64,000 bases of DNA. Origin: Faeciplasma sp964650705. GTDB lineage: Bacteria; Bacillota; Clostridia; Oscillospirales; Ruminococcaceae. This document shows, piece by piece, positions 41,810 through 50,102 of the stretch. The stretch spans positions 155,830 to 219,829 of the forward strand of contig CAZYUJ010000003.1 of the NCBI GenBank assembly GCA_964650705.1, in the 5' to 3' direction. Numbering within the stretch: position 1 is the first letter of the stretch; every line of letters starts with the position of its first letter. Under the pieces are notes generated by a model, which searched no databases, was not told the DNA's origin, and was given only the letters and a program-made list of their open reading frames with translations. The position numbers and the translations under genes are program-made.

Positions 41810-42253
41810 ATGAACATATCAAACAAGGAATATTCCAAAATGGTGGAGCGAGCTTCGCCAAACTCGAAAACATGGCTCAATACGCTCAAAGCGTTCGTCA
41901 TCGGCGGGATCATCTGCCTTATCGGCCAGGGGATCTTCGAGCTGTTCAAAGCTGCCGGCGTGCCGGAGGACGACGTCGGCACCTGTGTTTCGGTGTCGCT
42001 GGTGTTCTTCTCGGCTATATTGACCGCAACGGGGCTCTATCCAAAGCTCGCAAAGCACGGCGGCGCAGGCACACTCGTTCCGATAACGGGGTTCGCAAAC
42101 GCTGTCGTATCGCCTGCGGTCGAGTTCAAGACAGAAGGGTTTGTCCTCGGTGTCGGCGCAAAGATATTCACCATCGCAGGCCCTGTTATCCTATACGGCA
42201 CGGTCGCGAGCGTCATTTGGGGTGTGATCTATTGGGCGAGTCAGATGCTATAA
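41810..42253 (+). CDS. spoVAC: Stage V sporulation protein AC (SpoVAC)
   Basis: 147 residues with several membrane helices. GGIICLIGQGIFELFKAAGV and the block GGAGTLVPITGFANAVVSPA followed by EFKTEGFVLGVGAKIFTIAG are typical of SpoVAC (and of its relative SpoVAEB). SpoVAC is a mechanosensitive channel for dipicolinate/calcium release and uptake in spores. It usually lies in a spoVAC-spoVAD-spoVAE operon; here it stands alone, its terminator directly following. The ATG has no canonical AGGAGG, only AAAGGGTGG. Confidence 0.9.
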   Translation: MNISNKEYSKMVERASPNSKTWLNTLKAFVIGGIICLIGQGIFELFKAAGVPEDDVGTCVSVSLVFFSAILTATGLYPKLAKHGGAGTLVPITGFANAVVSPAVEFKTEGFVLGVGAKIFTIAGPVILYGTVASVIWGVIYWASQML

Positions 42254-42255
42254 AG

Positions 42256-42285
42256 AAAGAGTAGCCGATTTCGGCTACTCTCTTT
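42256..42285. terminator. Bidirectional terminator between spoVAC and the lipoprotein gene
   Basis: AAAGAGTAGCCG-ATTT-CGGCTACTCTCTTT, placed between convergent genes and overlapping the 3' end of the minus-strand gene. Confidence 0.85.
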
Positions 42286-42922
42286 AGTGATAATCAAACG
42301 TGTTTATTTCAAGCCGGTAGATGTCTTGTTTGAATTGATCGGTCATCTCGTAATAGTCAGAATTCCAGACATCTTGTAAATACAATTTATCATTGTATTC
42401 ATATATTTCTATCCATAGTTTTATATAGGGATATTCTTTATATGCTGCAAAGAAATTACACACCCTTGTGAACTTTTCCTCTTGTTCAACATTGAATTCT
42501 ATGGAGTCGCCGGTAATAACATCAGAAATTTTAAAATGGTAAGGAGATTGGGCATCGCATATCGAAAGTTCTGTATCCCTGTCAAAAGTGATATCTTCTC
42601 GAACGTAAAAATCAACGGTACGGCTATTTGTAATGAAATCTGGATTTTCAATGTCGTTTCCGTAATATTTTGTAACGGCACCTAAAACATAGAAGACCCC
42701 ATACGGTTTTATTGCAATATCAACCCAATATTCTGAATCTTCTTCAATGTCAAAACGATATTTACCATTCGTATTGTCGTAATTAATGTATGTACGACCA
42801 TTATAATATATCTTACTGGCATCATCGTTATAGGATATGGCATTTGAGTTAGAAAGCGGAGTACAGGAACAAAACGAAAGACAAATCACGAAAGATAGGA
42901 GTAAAGCTGCTAATTTCTTCAT
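42284..42922 (-). CDS. Putative lipoprotein of unknown function, low GC
   Basis: 212 residues. A signal peptide ending SFCSC with Cys20 as probable lipid anchor. The mature part is rich in Tyr, Asn and Asp (for example YNDDASKIYYNGRTYINYDN) and beta-prone; no family is recognised. Codon use is clearly more AT-rich than the flanking genes, suggesting acquisition by transfer. It overlaps the upstream gene by 4 bases (ATGA), so the two form a coupled pair. The stop lies inside the shared terminator. Confidence 0.72.
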   Translation of the reverse strand: MKKLAALLLSFVICLSFCSCTPLSNSNAISYNDDASKIYYNGRTYINYDNTNGKYRFDIEEDSEYWVDIAIKPYGVFYVLGAVTKYYGNDIENPDFITNSRTVDFYVREDITFDRDTELSICDAQSPYHFKISDVITGDSIEFNVEQEEKFTRVCNFFAAYKEYPYIKLWIEIYEYNDKLYLQDVWNSDYYEMTDQFKQDIYRLEINTFDYH

Positions 42923-43392
42923 ACCGTTGCCTCCTGTGCGAGAAACTCTTGCAACACTTCTTCCACATCCTCATCACTCACGGAATACTCATCAATGGTG
43001 TTCATAAGCCATGCAAAATACTGAGAGATCGCTTCGATGAAAGATGTAAGTATCTCGTCGGTCGTGTATTTTTCGGTTCTGACCGGCAAACGGATAACGG
43101 GGATATCATTTGGATCGCTAAACTTAGGATAATCCTTAAAGTCTGCCCAATAGAACAAATATCCGACGTGCTTTCCGTCGCGGCGGACAAGATAGTGCTT
43201 ATATTCAAAATCGACCCACAAGGTTATCGGGAAGCTGAAGTTTCGCTCGGCCCACTTACAAAAATCTCGCAAGCAGTTTTTGACGTCATCGGGAATCTTG
43301 TCGTCAAAGCCGATATCCAGCCCCGATGCGATCTCAGGTGACACTTCAAGCTTCACGCTCTTCGCTTTTTGCCATATGTTATCACTGCTCAT
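42919..43392 (-). CDS. Cytoplasmic protein of unknown function, coupled to the lipoprotein
   Basis: 157 residues from the ATG at 43392: GGAGGTG lies 6 bases upstream; the two earlier in-frame ATGs either overlap that site or lie before the promoter. It is acidic with a mixed alpha/beta pattern (ITLWVDFEYKHYLVRRDGKH, then a strand-rich middle and a helical C-terminus rich in Glu). The pattern recalls small immunity-type proteins and SMI1/KNR4-like folds only vaguely. No signal peptide. Confidence 0.7.
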   Translation of the reverse strand: MSSDNIWQKAKSVKLEVSPEIASGLDIGFDDKIPDDVKNCLRDFCKWAERNFSFPITLWVDFEYKHYLVRRDGKHVGYLFYWADFKDYPKFSDPNDIPVIRLPVRTEKYTTDEILTSFIEAISQYFAWLMNTIDEYSVSDEDVEEVLQEFLAQEATV

Positions 43393-43414
43393 GAAGAACA
43401 CCTCCATTGCAATA

Positions 43415-43444
43415 ATTATATCATAAAGAGGACACAGATGTAAA
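43415..43444 (-). promoter_or_regulatory. Extended -10 promoter of the two-gene cassette
   Basis: Minus strand: TTTACA (43444-43439), 18 bases, TATAAT (43420-43415) with TGA before the -10. Confidence 0.75.
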
Positions 43445-43478
43445 GTAGCGCAAACCTGCCATCTCAACAAAAACGGTC

Positions 43479-43507
43479 TTGACAACTTGCCAACTAATAG
43501 CTATAAT
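43479..43507 (+). promoter_or_regulatory. Consensus promoter of greA-lysS
   Basis: TTGACA (43479-43484), 17 bases, TATAAT (43502-43507): a perfect sigma-A consensus. Confidence 0.9.
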
Positions 43508-43565
43508 ATTATTTTAGTATATTAGGCGCATTATGCGTTAATTGATAATAACGGAGGAAATGACT

Positions 43566-44042
43566 ATGGCTATTAAGGCAACAACAATGTCAAGAGACGG
43601 CTTTAACAAGCTTCAGGAGGAGCTTGAATATCTTGTTACGATAAGACGTAAAGAGGTTGCAGACAAGCTTAAAGAAGCTCGTTCATACGGTGACCTTTCC
43701 GAAAACGCAGAATATGATGAAGCTAAAAACGAGCAGGGTATGCTCGAAGCACAGATCGCTGACCTTGAAATGGTTATCGCAAACGCTATCATCGTTGACG
43801 ACGACAGCCTTTCCTTGGACGAAGTCGGCGTTGGTTCTTTCATCAAGCTCAAGGACTTCGATCTTGATGAGATCATGGAGGTTCAGATCGTCGGTTCAAC
43901 CGAATCCGACCCCGACAACAACAAGATCTCTGATGAATCTCCTATCGGCAAGGCTTGCCTCAAGAAAAAGGTCGGTGACGTTTTCGAGGTTGAGGTTCCT
44001 ATGGGCACCCTCAAGTTCGAGATCTTGGACATCAACAAGTAA
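43566..44042 (+). CDS. greA: Transcription elongation factor GreA
   Basis: 158 residues from the ATG with GGAGGAAA upstream; 24 bases of in-frame leader are excluded. The N-terminal coiled coil (GFNKLQEELEYLVTIRRKEV) carries the acidic tip (SENAEYDEAKNEQ) that reaches the polymerase active site to stimulate cleavage of backtracked RNA. The C-terminal FKBP-like domain ends with PMGTLKFEILDINK. It lies upstream of lysS as in many Firmicutes. Confidence 0.98.
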   Translation: MAIKATTMSRDGFNKLQEELEYLVTIRRKEVADKLKEARSYGDLSENAEYDEAKNEQGMLEAQIADLEMVIANAIIVDDDSLSLDEVGVGSFIKLKDFDLDEIMEVQIVGSTESDPDNNKISDESPIGKACLKKKVGDVFEVEVPMGTLKFEILDINK

Positions 44043-44070
44043 TCAACCCGTTTAAAAAGGATGAAATAAA

Positions 44071-45654
44071 ATGACAGAAGAAATTTTGACTAATGCCCCC
44101 CTTGACGAAGAAGTCGAGGATCTAGCGGCAGTTAACGAGCTAAAGAGAATAAGGCTTGAAAAGCTCGACGCTTTGAAGGCTGAGGGCCGCAACCCCTTTG
44201 AGATCACCAAGTTTGATTTCAACACAACAAACGTTCAGCTAAGAGAATACTATGAAGCTGAGGAAGCTAAGGTCATCGCTGAAGCAGGTGAGGATCAGGA
44301 CGCTTTGAACGCAGGACTTGAGAAGATCCACGAGGGCGTTTGGCGCATCGCAGGAAGAATCATGTCTTGGCGCGATATGGGCAAGGCTAACTTTATCGAC
44401 GTTCGCGACACAACGGATCGTATGCAGGTCTACGTTAGAATGAACGATATCGGTGAGGAAGAGTTCGCACAGTTCAAGAAGTGGGACATCGGTGACATTG
44501 TCGGCGTTGAAGGCTTTGTCTTCAGAACACGCCGCGGCGAGATCTCCTTGCACGCAAAGAAGGTAACGCTCCTTTCCAAGTCCTTGGCACCGCTCCCCGA
44601 GAAGTGGCACGGCTTGAAGGACAGAGACACCCGCTACCGTCAGAGATACACCGACCTTATCGTTAATCCCGACGTTAAGAAGACCTTTATCGCAAGATCG
44701 AAGATCATTGCATCCATCCGAAGATATTTGGACAATCAGGGCTTTATCGAGGTCGAAACACCTATGCTCGTCTCCAACGCAGGCGGCGCAGCAGCAAGGC
44801 CCTTCGAAACCCACTATAACGCCCTTAACGAGGACGTTAAGCTTCGAATCTCTTTGGAGCTCTATCTAAAGAGACTTATCGTCGGCGGACTCGACCGTGT
44901 ATATGAGATCGGAAGAGTTTTCAGAAACGAAGGTGTTGACACCCGTCACAACCCCGAGTTCACGCTTATGGAGCTCTATCAGGCATACACCGACTATTAC
45001 GGAATGATGGAACTCACAGAGAATATGTTCCGCCATGTCGCAAGCGAAGTTTGCGGCACGACCCTCATCCCTTATAACGAAGCAATGATCGACCTCGGCA
45101 AGCCTTTTGAAAGACTTACAATGATCGAAGCTGTCAAGAAGTATGCAGGTGTTGACTTTGATGAGATTTCTGACACCGAAGAAGCAAAGAAGATCGCTGA
45201 CGAAAAGGGCGTTCACTATGAAGCTCGTCACACAAAGGGCGATATCCTTAACCTCTTCTTCGAGGAATTCGTTGAGGAACACCTCATTCAGCCTACATTC
45301 GTTATGGATCATCCCGTTGAGATATCTCCTTTGACAAAGAGAAAGCCCGACAAGCCCGACTATGTTGAGCGCTTCGAGCTCTTCATCTATGGCAGAGAGA
45401 TGTGCAACGCATACTCTGAGCTTAATGACCCGATCGATCAGCGCGAAAGATTCGAGGAGCAGGAAAAGCAGTTCGCTTCCGGCAACGACGAAGCAAACCA
45501 CACCGACGAGGACTTCTTGCACGCTCTCGAGCTCGGCATGCCCCCGACGGGCGGCATCGGCTACGGTATCGACAGACTTGTAATGTTGCTCACCAATTCG
45601 CCGGCTATCAGAGACGTTTTGCTCTTCCCGACAATGAAGAGTTTGGATAACTAA
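44071..45654 (+). CDS. lysS: Lysyl-tRNA synthetase, class II
   Basis: 527 residues. N-terminal OB-fold anticodon-binding domain (about 75-180, IAGRIMSWRDMGKANFIDVR) and the class II core: motif 1 near FIEVETPMLVSNAGGAAARP, motif 2 around RVFRNEGVDTRHNPEFTLME, motif 3 with GMPPTGGIGYGIDRLVML. Charges tRNA-Lys. It is 28 bases after greA; a terminator follows. A short N-terminal extension rich in acidic residues is present. Confidence 0.99.
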   Translation: MTEEILTNAPLDEEVEDLAAVNELKRIRLEKLDALKAEGRNPFEITKFDFNTTNVQLREYYEAEEAKVIAEAGEDQDALNAGLEKIHEGVWRIAGRIMSWRDMGKANFIDVRDTTDRMQVYVRMNDIGEEEFAQFKKWDIGDIVGVEGFVFRTRRGEISLHAKKVTLLSKSLAPLPEKWHGLKDRDTRYRQRYTDLIVNPDVKKTFIARSKIIASIRRYLDNQGFIEVETPMLVSNAGGAAARPFETHYNALNEDVKLRISLELYLKRLIVGGLDRVYEIGRVFRNEGVDTRHNPEFTLMELYQAYTDYYGMMELTENMFRHVASEVCGTTLIPYNEAMIDLGKPFERLTMIEAVKKYAGVDFDEISDTEEAKKIADEKGVHYEARHTKGDILNLFFEEFVEEHLIQPTFVMDHPVEISPLTKRKPDKPDYVERFELFIYGREMCNAYSELNDPIDQRERFEEQEKQFASGNDEANHTDEDFLHALELGMPPTGGIGYGIDRLVMLLTNSPAIRDVLLFPTMKSLDN

Positions 45655-45660
45655 AAAGCA

Positions 45661-45693
45661 CCCTCCCCGCAAAATGGGGAGGGATTGGTTTTT
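45661..45693 (+). terminator. lysS terminator
   Basis: CCCTCCCC-GCAAAAT-GGGGAGGG followed by ATTGGTTTTT. Confidence 0.88.
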
Positions 45694-45733
45694 GCGAGGT
45701 ATGCTGTAATATAAAACAACGGAGGGTGCGGCA

Positions 45734-46060
45734 ATGGTATATATCAGCATTGATGACTTTTTTGAAGAGGCTAAGTCCTGTGTGCGCTTAAGCAGACAGG
45801 AGGAGATCGAGTGCGCCCGCCTCATGAAAAACGGCGACAAGCTCGCCAAGGAGCGGCTGATCAAAAGCTATCTGCCATCGGTTGCGGCGCATATAAAGCG
45901 TGCCCCCGACAGCATCAGAGATCTCGGGCTTGCGCTTTATTGCCGACAGGCGCTCGAAAAAGAGGTCGATTCGTTTAATTTTTTACAAGACAGCGAGCCG
46001 TTTTCACACCGCCTAAGCTGGTGCCTGCGCCAAACCGTCACAAAATATTTGGTGAAATAG
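45734..46060 (+). CDS. Sigma-70 region 2-like small protein
   Basis: 108 residues; GGAGGGTG precedes the ATG. The sequence aligns by eye with sigma-70 region 1.2-2: SRQEEIECARLMKNGDKLAK (20-39) resembles the region 1.2/2.1 start, RLIKSYLPSVAAHIKR the 2.1 helix, and SHRLSWCLRQTVTKYL (91-106) the region 2.3-2.4 W-x-x-R-Q helix. Regions 3 and 4, which bind the -35, are absent. It could be a stand-alone core-polymerase-binding regulator or a decayed sigma factor. It is cut off from lysS by a terminator; its own promoter is not clear. Confidence 0.65.
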   Translation: MVYISIDDFFEEAKSCVRLSRQEEIECARLMKNGDKLAKERLIKSYLPSVAAHIKRAPDSIRDLGLALYCRQALEKEVDSFNFLQDSEPFSHRLSWCLRQTVTKYLVK

Positions 46061-46108
46061 TTCGGTCTTACAGGGCGAAAAAGTAGCACTAATTTAGTTT
46101 AAACCGCT

Positions 46109-46140
46109 AAAGAGAGCTTCGACGTGAAGCTCTCTTTTTA
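46109..46140 (+). terminator. Terminator after the sigma-like gene
   Basis: AAAGAGAGCTTC-GACGT-GAAGCTCTCTTT followed by TTA; perfect 12-base stem. Confidence 0.88.
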
Positions 46141-46274
46141 CGTTTTGCACAGATTTCGGGCGCAAATTTGTTGGATAAGACGTAAAAATTCTGTAGATTT
46201 TTGAGGGCGAATATGTTATAATATGAGGTGATAAACAGCGGTTATTCTATGATTACGAAAGGCGGATCTTTGGC

Positions 46275-47030
46275 ATGGACATTCAAAAGGCAAGCATGTG
46301 GAAAAGAATATCCGCATTTTTATTTGACGCTATTATTTTGTGCGTTTTGGCGGTAGCTTTCGGCTTTTTGCTGTCTGCTGTGTTGGGCTATGATGACCAT
46401 TCCGCCGCGTTAAGCGCCGCTTATGAAAAATATGAAACCGAGTTCGGGATCGAGTTTAATATAACCTCGGAGGAATACGCTGCGATGACCGAAGCCGAGC
46501 TTGTAAACTATAATGCGGCTTATGACGCTCTTGTTGCTGACGAAAGCGCAATGTATGCCTATAACATGGTGGTAAACCTGACGATGCTTATAACCACATT
46601 GGGTATTTTTGCGGCATTTTTGGTGCTCGAATTCGCCGTGCCGTTACTTTTCAAAAACGGGCAGACGTTGGGCAAAAAGATATTCGGCATCTGTTTGATG
46701 AAGCCCGACTGTGTGAAGATCAATAATCTTCAGCTTTTTGTCAGAACCGTCTTGGGAAAGTTCACGATCGAAACGATGATCCCTGTCTATATAATCATTA
46801 TGCTCTATTTCAACACCGTTGGGATCGAGGGGACGCTTTTGCTTCTTGCACTAATTGTCGTTGAGATAGTCTTGGTGTTCGCAAACGCAAACCGCTCGCT
46901 CATTCACGATCTTTTAGCAGGAACGGTCGCCGTTGACATGGCAAGTCAGATGATATTTGAGACTCGTGACGATATGATCGAATATAAAAAGAGAAGACAC
47001 GAAGAAGCCGTCAGAAGCTCAGTTTATTGA
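46275..47030 (+). CDS. RDD family membrane protein
   Basis: 251 residues. WKRISAFLFDAIILCVLAVA (9-28) is the RDD opening: a conserved Arg, then an Asp in the first membrane helix. A periplasmic loop (about 44-95) and three further helices (about 96-120, 160-190, 190-210) follow, with GQTLGKKIFGICLMK in the cytoplasmic loop typical of the family. RDD proteins have been linked to ion transport, but the function is unsettled. AAAGGCGGA lies upstream. Its stop codon overlaps the -35 of the ABC operon promoter. Confidence 0.85.
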   Translation: MDIQKASMWKRISAFLFDAIILCVLAVAFGFLLSAVLGYDDHSAALSAAYEKYETEFGIEFNITSEEYAAMTEAELVNYNAAYDALVADESAMYAYNMVVNLTMLITTLGIFAAFLVLEFAVPLLFKNGQTLGKKIFGICLMKPDCVKINNLQLFVRTVLGKFTIETMIPVYIIIMLYFNTVGIEGTLLLLALIVVEIVLVFANANRSLIHDLLAGTVAVDMASQMIFETRDDMIEYKKRRHEEAVRSSVY

Positions 47031-47054
47031 CCAATTTAATTGGTTTGATATATT
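47027..47054 (+). promoter_or_regulatory. Promoter of the ABC/nuclease operon with a central palindrome
   Basis: TTGACC (47027-47032), 16 bases, TATATT (47049-47054) with TGA before the -10. A perfect palindrome CCAATT-T-AATTGG (47031-47043) lies between the boxes, a position suited to a repressor. Confidence 0.7.
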
Positions 47055-47086
47055 CTTAAAACAAATGACATTGGAAGGAAAACGGT

Positions 47087-48190
47087 ATGAAAGTTGTATT
47101 GCAAAATCTTACGAAAATCTTTCCCGGCCGAAACAAAAAGATCAAGGAAGAGGTCGTTGCCGTAAACGATTTCACCTTTGAGATCCCCGACGGCAAGCTG
47201 ATCGGCTTGCTCGGCCCTTCGGGTTGCGGAAAGAGTACCACGCTTTACATGATAAGCGGCTTGCAGAAGCCAACGAGCGGCAAGATCTTCTTTGGCGACG
47301 ATGACGTTACCGAGCTGTCTACCGAGAACAGAGGCGTAGGACTTGTATTCCAGAACTATGCGTTATATCCCCATATGACAGTTATGCAAAACATCCTGTT
47401 CCCTCTTCAGAACCTTAAGGGTGCGGACAAGCTGTCAAAAGAGGACATGATCGAGCGTGCACACTATGCCGCAAGGCTCGTTCAGATCGACGATCTGATG
47501 GAGCGCAAGCCCAGCGAGCTTTCCGGCGGTCAGCAGCAGCGTGTTGCGATCGCGCGCGCTTTGGTCAAGATGCCGAGAGTTTTGCTTTTGGACGAGCCTT
47601 TGTCCAACCTTGATGCAAGACTCAGACTTCAGACCCGTGAGGAGATCAGACGCATCCAGAAGGAAACCGGAATCACCACCGTTTTCGTAACTCACGACCA
47701 GGAAGAAGCGATGTCGATCTCTGATATGATCGTCGTTATGAAGCTCGGTGTCGTTCAGCAGATCGGTGAACCACAGGCTGTTTATGATGATCCCCGAAAC
47801 CTCTTTGTTGCGAAGTTCTTGGGAACACCTCCCATTAACGTATTCACCGGCCGTGTTGAAAACGGAACCGTATACATCGGTGACGATGCAGTTTTGAACG
47901 TTAAGGGAGTAGCTGACGGGGAGATCATGATCGGCATCCGTCCCGAAGGATTTATTTTGGACGAAAACGGCCCTTTGACCTGCTCACTCAATAACGTCGA
48001 GGTCATGGGAAGAGATGTAAGCGTCGTTTCAACTCATCCCGCATCGGTCAATCCTATCATCCGCTCGATCATCGACGCTGACAACAAGTTTAACACAGCT
48101 CAGGGTATCGTAAGATATTCCGTCAAGCCTCACAAGTTCTTTATTTTCGACAAAGAGACTGAGGAAAGAATTTATTTCGAGGTGAACTGA
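47087..48190 (+). CDS. ugpC: ABC importer ATPase, UgpC/MsmK/MalK type
   Basis: 367 residues. Walker A GPSGCGKST (43-51), signature LSGGQQQRVAIARAL, Walker B VLLLDEPLSNLD and the H-loop VFVTHDQEEAMS are intact. The C-terminal TOBE domain (about 240-367) is the type found in sugar and glycerol-3-phosphate importers of the CUT1 class, where one ATPase can serve several permeases. It lies first in the operon, 2 bases before the first permease. Confidence 0.95.
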   Translation: MKVVLQNLTKIFPGRNKKIKEEVVAVNDFTFEIPDGKLIGLLGPSGCGKSTTLYMISGLQKPTSGKIFFGDDDVTELSTENRGVGLVFQNYALYPHMTVMQNILFPLQNLKGADKLSKEDMIERAHYAARLVQIDDLMERKPSELSGGQQQRVAIARALVKMPRVLLLDEPLSNLDARLRLQTREEIRRIQKETGITTVFVTHDQEEAMSISDMIVVMKLGVVQQIGEPQAVYDDPRNLFVAKFLGTPPINVFTGRVENGTVYIGDDAVLNVKGVADGEIMIGIRPEGFILDENGPLTCSLNNVEVMGRDVSVVSTHPASVNPIIRSIIDADNKFNTAQGIVRYSVKPHKFFIFDKETEERIYFEVN

Positions 48191-48191
48191 T

Positions 48192-49136
48192 ATGGTAGAC
48201 AGCAAACAGCAATGGAAAGCTTGGCTATACCTTGCCCCTGCGATCGTTTTGTTGCTCGTGTTCACCGTTTGGCCGATCATTAATACCGTCAGAATGGCAT
48301 TCTTGGTCGATTACAGCGGCCTTCAGGCTGCAGGAGGAAGAGTTTTCGAGTTCGGTATCGGCAACTTCATCAAGGTTATCGAATATCAGAAGTTTTTAAA
48401 CTGCCTCAAGAACACAGTTTTGCTCTGTGTCTTGACAGTGCCGCTTTCAACTGTTCTTGCACTTTTGATAGCAGTAGCCCTTAACTCGATCAAGTGGCTC
48501 CAAAAGGCGCTTCAGACGATATTCTTCCTTCCCTATGTAACGAACTCCATCGCTATCGGCATGGTCTTTGCCGCGATGTTCAACATCGTTGGCTCGTTCT
48601 ATGGCACAGAAAACGAAATTATCGTAACCGCAGGTATTATCAACAACGTTATCGAGTTCTTCGGCGGCGAGCATATCAACTGGATCAACTATGGTTCGAG
48701 CTATGCCGCAAACATGACCGTTATGGTCATCTATATCGTGTGGAACGCTTTGCCCTTTAAGATATTGGTTCTTTTGGGCGGATTACAGAGCATCAACAAG
48801 CAATATTATGATGCCGCGAAGATCGACTCGACTCCCCGCCGCCGTGTACTCACCCGCATCACAGTTCCGCTTCTGTCCCCCATGATCGCCTATGTTGTTA
48901 TAACAGGCTTCATCGGCGGCTTCAAGGAATATACCAGCATCGTCGGTATATTCGGCGAAACAATGGGTCCGCCCGACGATAAGGGCAGACTTAACACAAT
49001 GGTCGGCTTTATTTATGACGCTTTGAGCACCAACAGCCAGGGCAGAGCGAGCGCCGCAGCCCTCATCCTGTTCGCAATCATTCTTGTCGTGACCTTGATC
49101 AACGGTTGGGTCAGCAAGAAGAGCGTTCACTATTGA
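48192..49136 (+). CDS. ABC importer permease 1 (MalF/UgpA-like)
   Basis: 314 residues with six membrane helices. The coupling helix that docks on the ATPase is DAAKIDSTPRRRVLTRITVP (about 212-231), the EAA loop of CUT1 permeases. The ligand-independent core is standard; a short periplasmic stretch around FFGGEHINWINYGSSYAANM is less conserved. It forms the inner-membrane pore with the next gene product. Confidence 0.93.
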   Translation: MVDSKQQWKAWLYLAPAIVLLLVFTVWPIINTVRMAFLVDYSGLQAAGGRVFEFGIGNFIKVIEYQKFLNCLKNTVLLCVLTVPLSTVLALLIAVALNSIKWLQKALQTIFFLPYVTNSIAIGMVFAAMFNIVGSFYGTENEIIVTAGIINNVIEFFGGEHINWINYGSSYAANMTVMVIYIVWNALPFKILVLLGGLQSINKQYYDAAKIDSTPRRRVLTRITVPLLSPMIAYVVITGFIGGFKEYTSIVGIFGETMGPPDDKGRLNTMVGFIYDALSTNSQGRASAAALILFAIILVVTLINGWVSKKSVHY

Positions 49137-49151
49137 TAAGGAGGGTGCCGA

Positions 49152-50042
49152 ATGTCTAACGTAAATGTTACAATGCATGAAAGAAACATGCAGCAGGTAT
49201 CCCTTCAGCAAAAGATCGTCAAGGGCGCCGTTAAATTCTTGGTTTACGCTTTCCTTATCATAATGGCAATAATCGTTTTGTTCCCGTTTTATTGGATGAT
49301 AATCTCCTCCCTTAAAACCTTGGATGAATATCGCCTTAATGTCCCGACATTCTTCCCGAAAACGATCATGCTCTCAAACTATGCCGATGCGTTCACAACA
49401 GCAAGCCTTGGCAGACTGTTCCTCAACACAATGTACGTCGGTGTTGTTTCGACTATCTTGTCGCTCATCATCACGGTTTTGTCGGCTTTCGCCTTTGCAA
49501 GACTTGAATTCAAGGGCAAGGGACTGATGTTCTCCGCACTTTTAGCGACAATGATGATCCCCGGCGAGCTTTTCACCATCACCAACTATTCAACAGTCAC
49601 CTCTTTGGGCTGGATGAATACATACACTGCTTTGATAGTTCCCTTCCTGGTAAGCGTATTCTACATCTATCTTTTGAGACAGAACTTCATGCAGATCCCC
49701 AACGAGCTTTATCTCGCCGCAAAGGTGGACGGCACAAGCGATATCAAATATCTGTGGAAGGTAATGGTTCCTTTGTCGCTCCCGACACTCATCTCCATCA
49801 CAATTTTGAAGATGATGGGTGCTTGGAACTCATATATCTGGCCCAGACTCGTCGCAAACGACGAAGCTCACAGAATGATCACAAACGGTTTACGCAATGC
49901 GTTTACCGACACCACGGGTGACGTTAACTATCCCGTTCAGATGGCAGCAGTCGCCATCGTCTCCGCTCCGCTGTTCTTGGTATTTATCTTCCTGAGAAAA
50001 TACATCATGGCAGGCGTAAGCCGCAGCGGTATCAAGGGCTAA
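49152..50042 (+). CDS. ABC importer permease 2 (MalG/UgpE-like)
   Basis: 296 residues with six membrane helices. The EAA loop is LYLAAKVDGTSDIKYLWKVM. The final helix bundle and C-terminus (FIFLRKYIMAGVSRSGIKG) match MalG-type permeases. AGGAGGG lies upstream; 15 bases separate it from permease 1. Confidence 0.94.
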   Translation: MSNVNVTMHERNMQQVSLQQKIVKGAVKFLVYAFLIIMAIIVLFPFYWMIISSLKTLDEYRLNVPTFFPKTIMLSNYADAFTTASLGRLFLNTMYVGVVSTILSLIITVLSAFAFARLEFKGKGLMFSALLATMMIPGELFTITNYSTVTSLGWMNTYTALIVPFLVSVFYIYLLRQNFMQIPNELYLAAKVDGTSDIKYLWKVMVPLSLPTLISITILKMMGAWNSYIWPRLVANDEAHRMITNGLRNAFTDTTGDVNYPVQMAAVAIVSAPLFLVFIFLRKYIMAGVSRSGIKG

Positions 50043-50102
50043 TAGACAATCGCGCGTTTGTCTGTTACATATATTATTTTATTAACGAAAGGAAAAACAA
50101 TT

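Noticed and set aside
41776..42264. Longer frame overlapping spoVAC in another phase
   Set aside because: Arg-rich translation without motifs; the spoVAC frame has the family signature.
42256..42285. Terminator overlapping the lipoprotein stop as evidence for a truncated gene
   Set aside because: Convergent genes sharing a terminator that includes a stop codon are common here (also at 59.8 kb); no sign of truncation.
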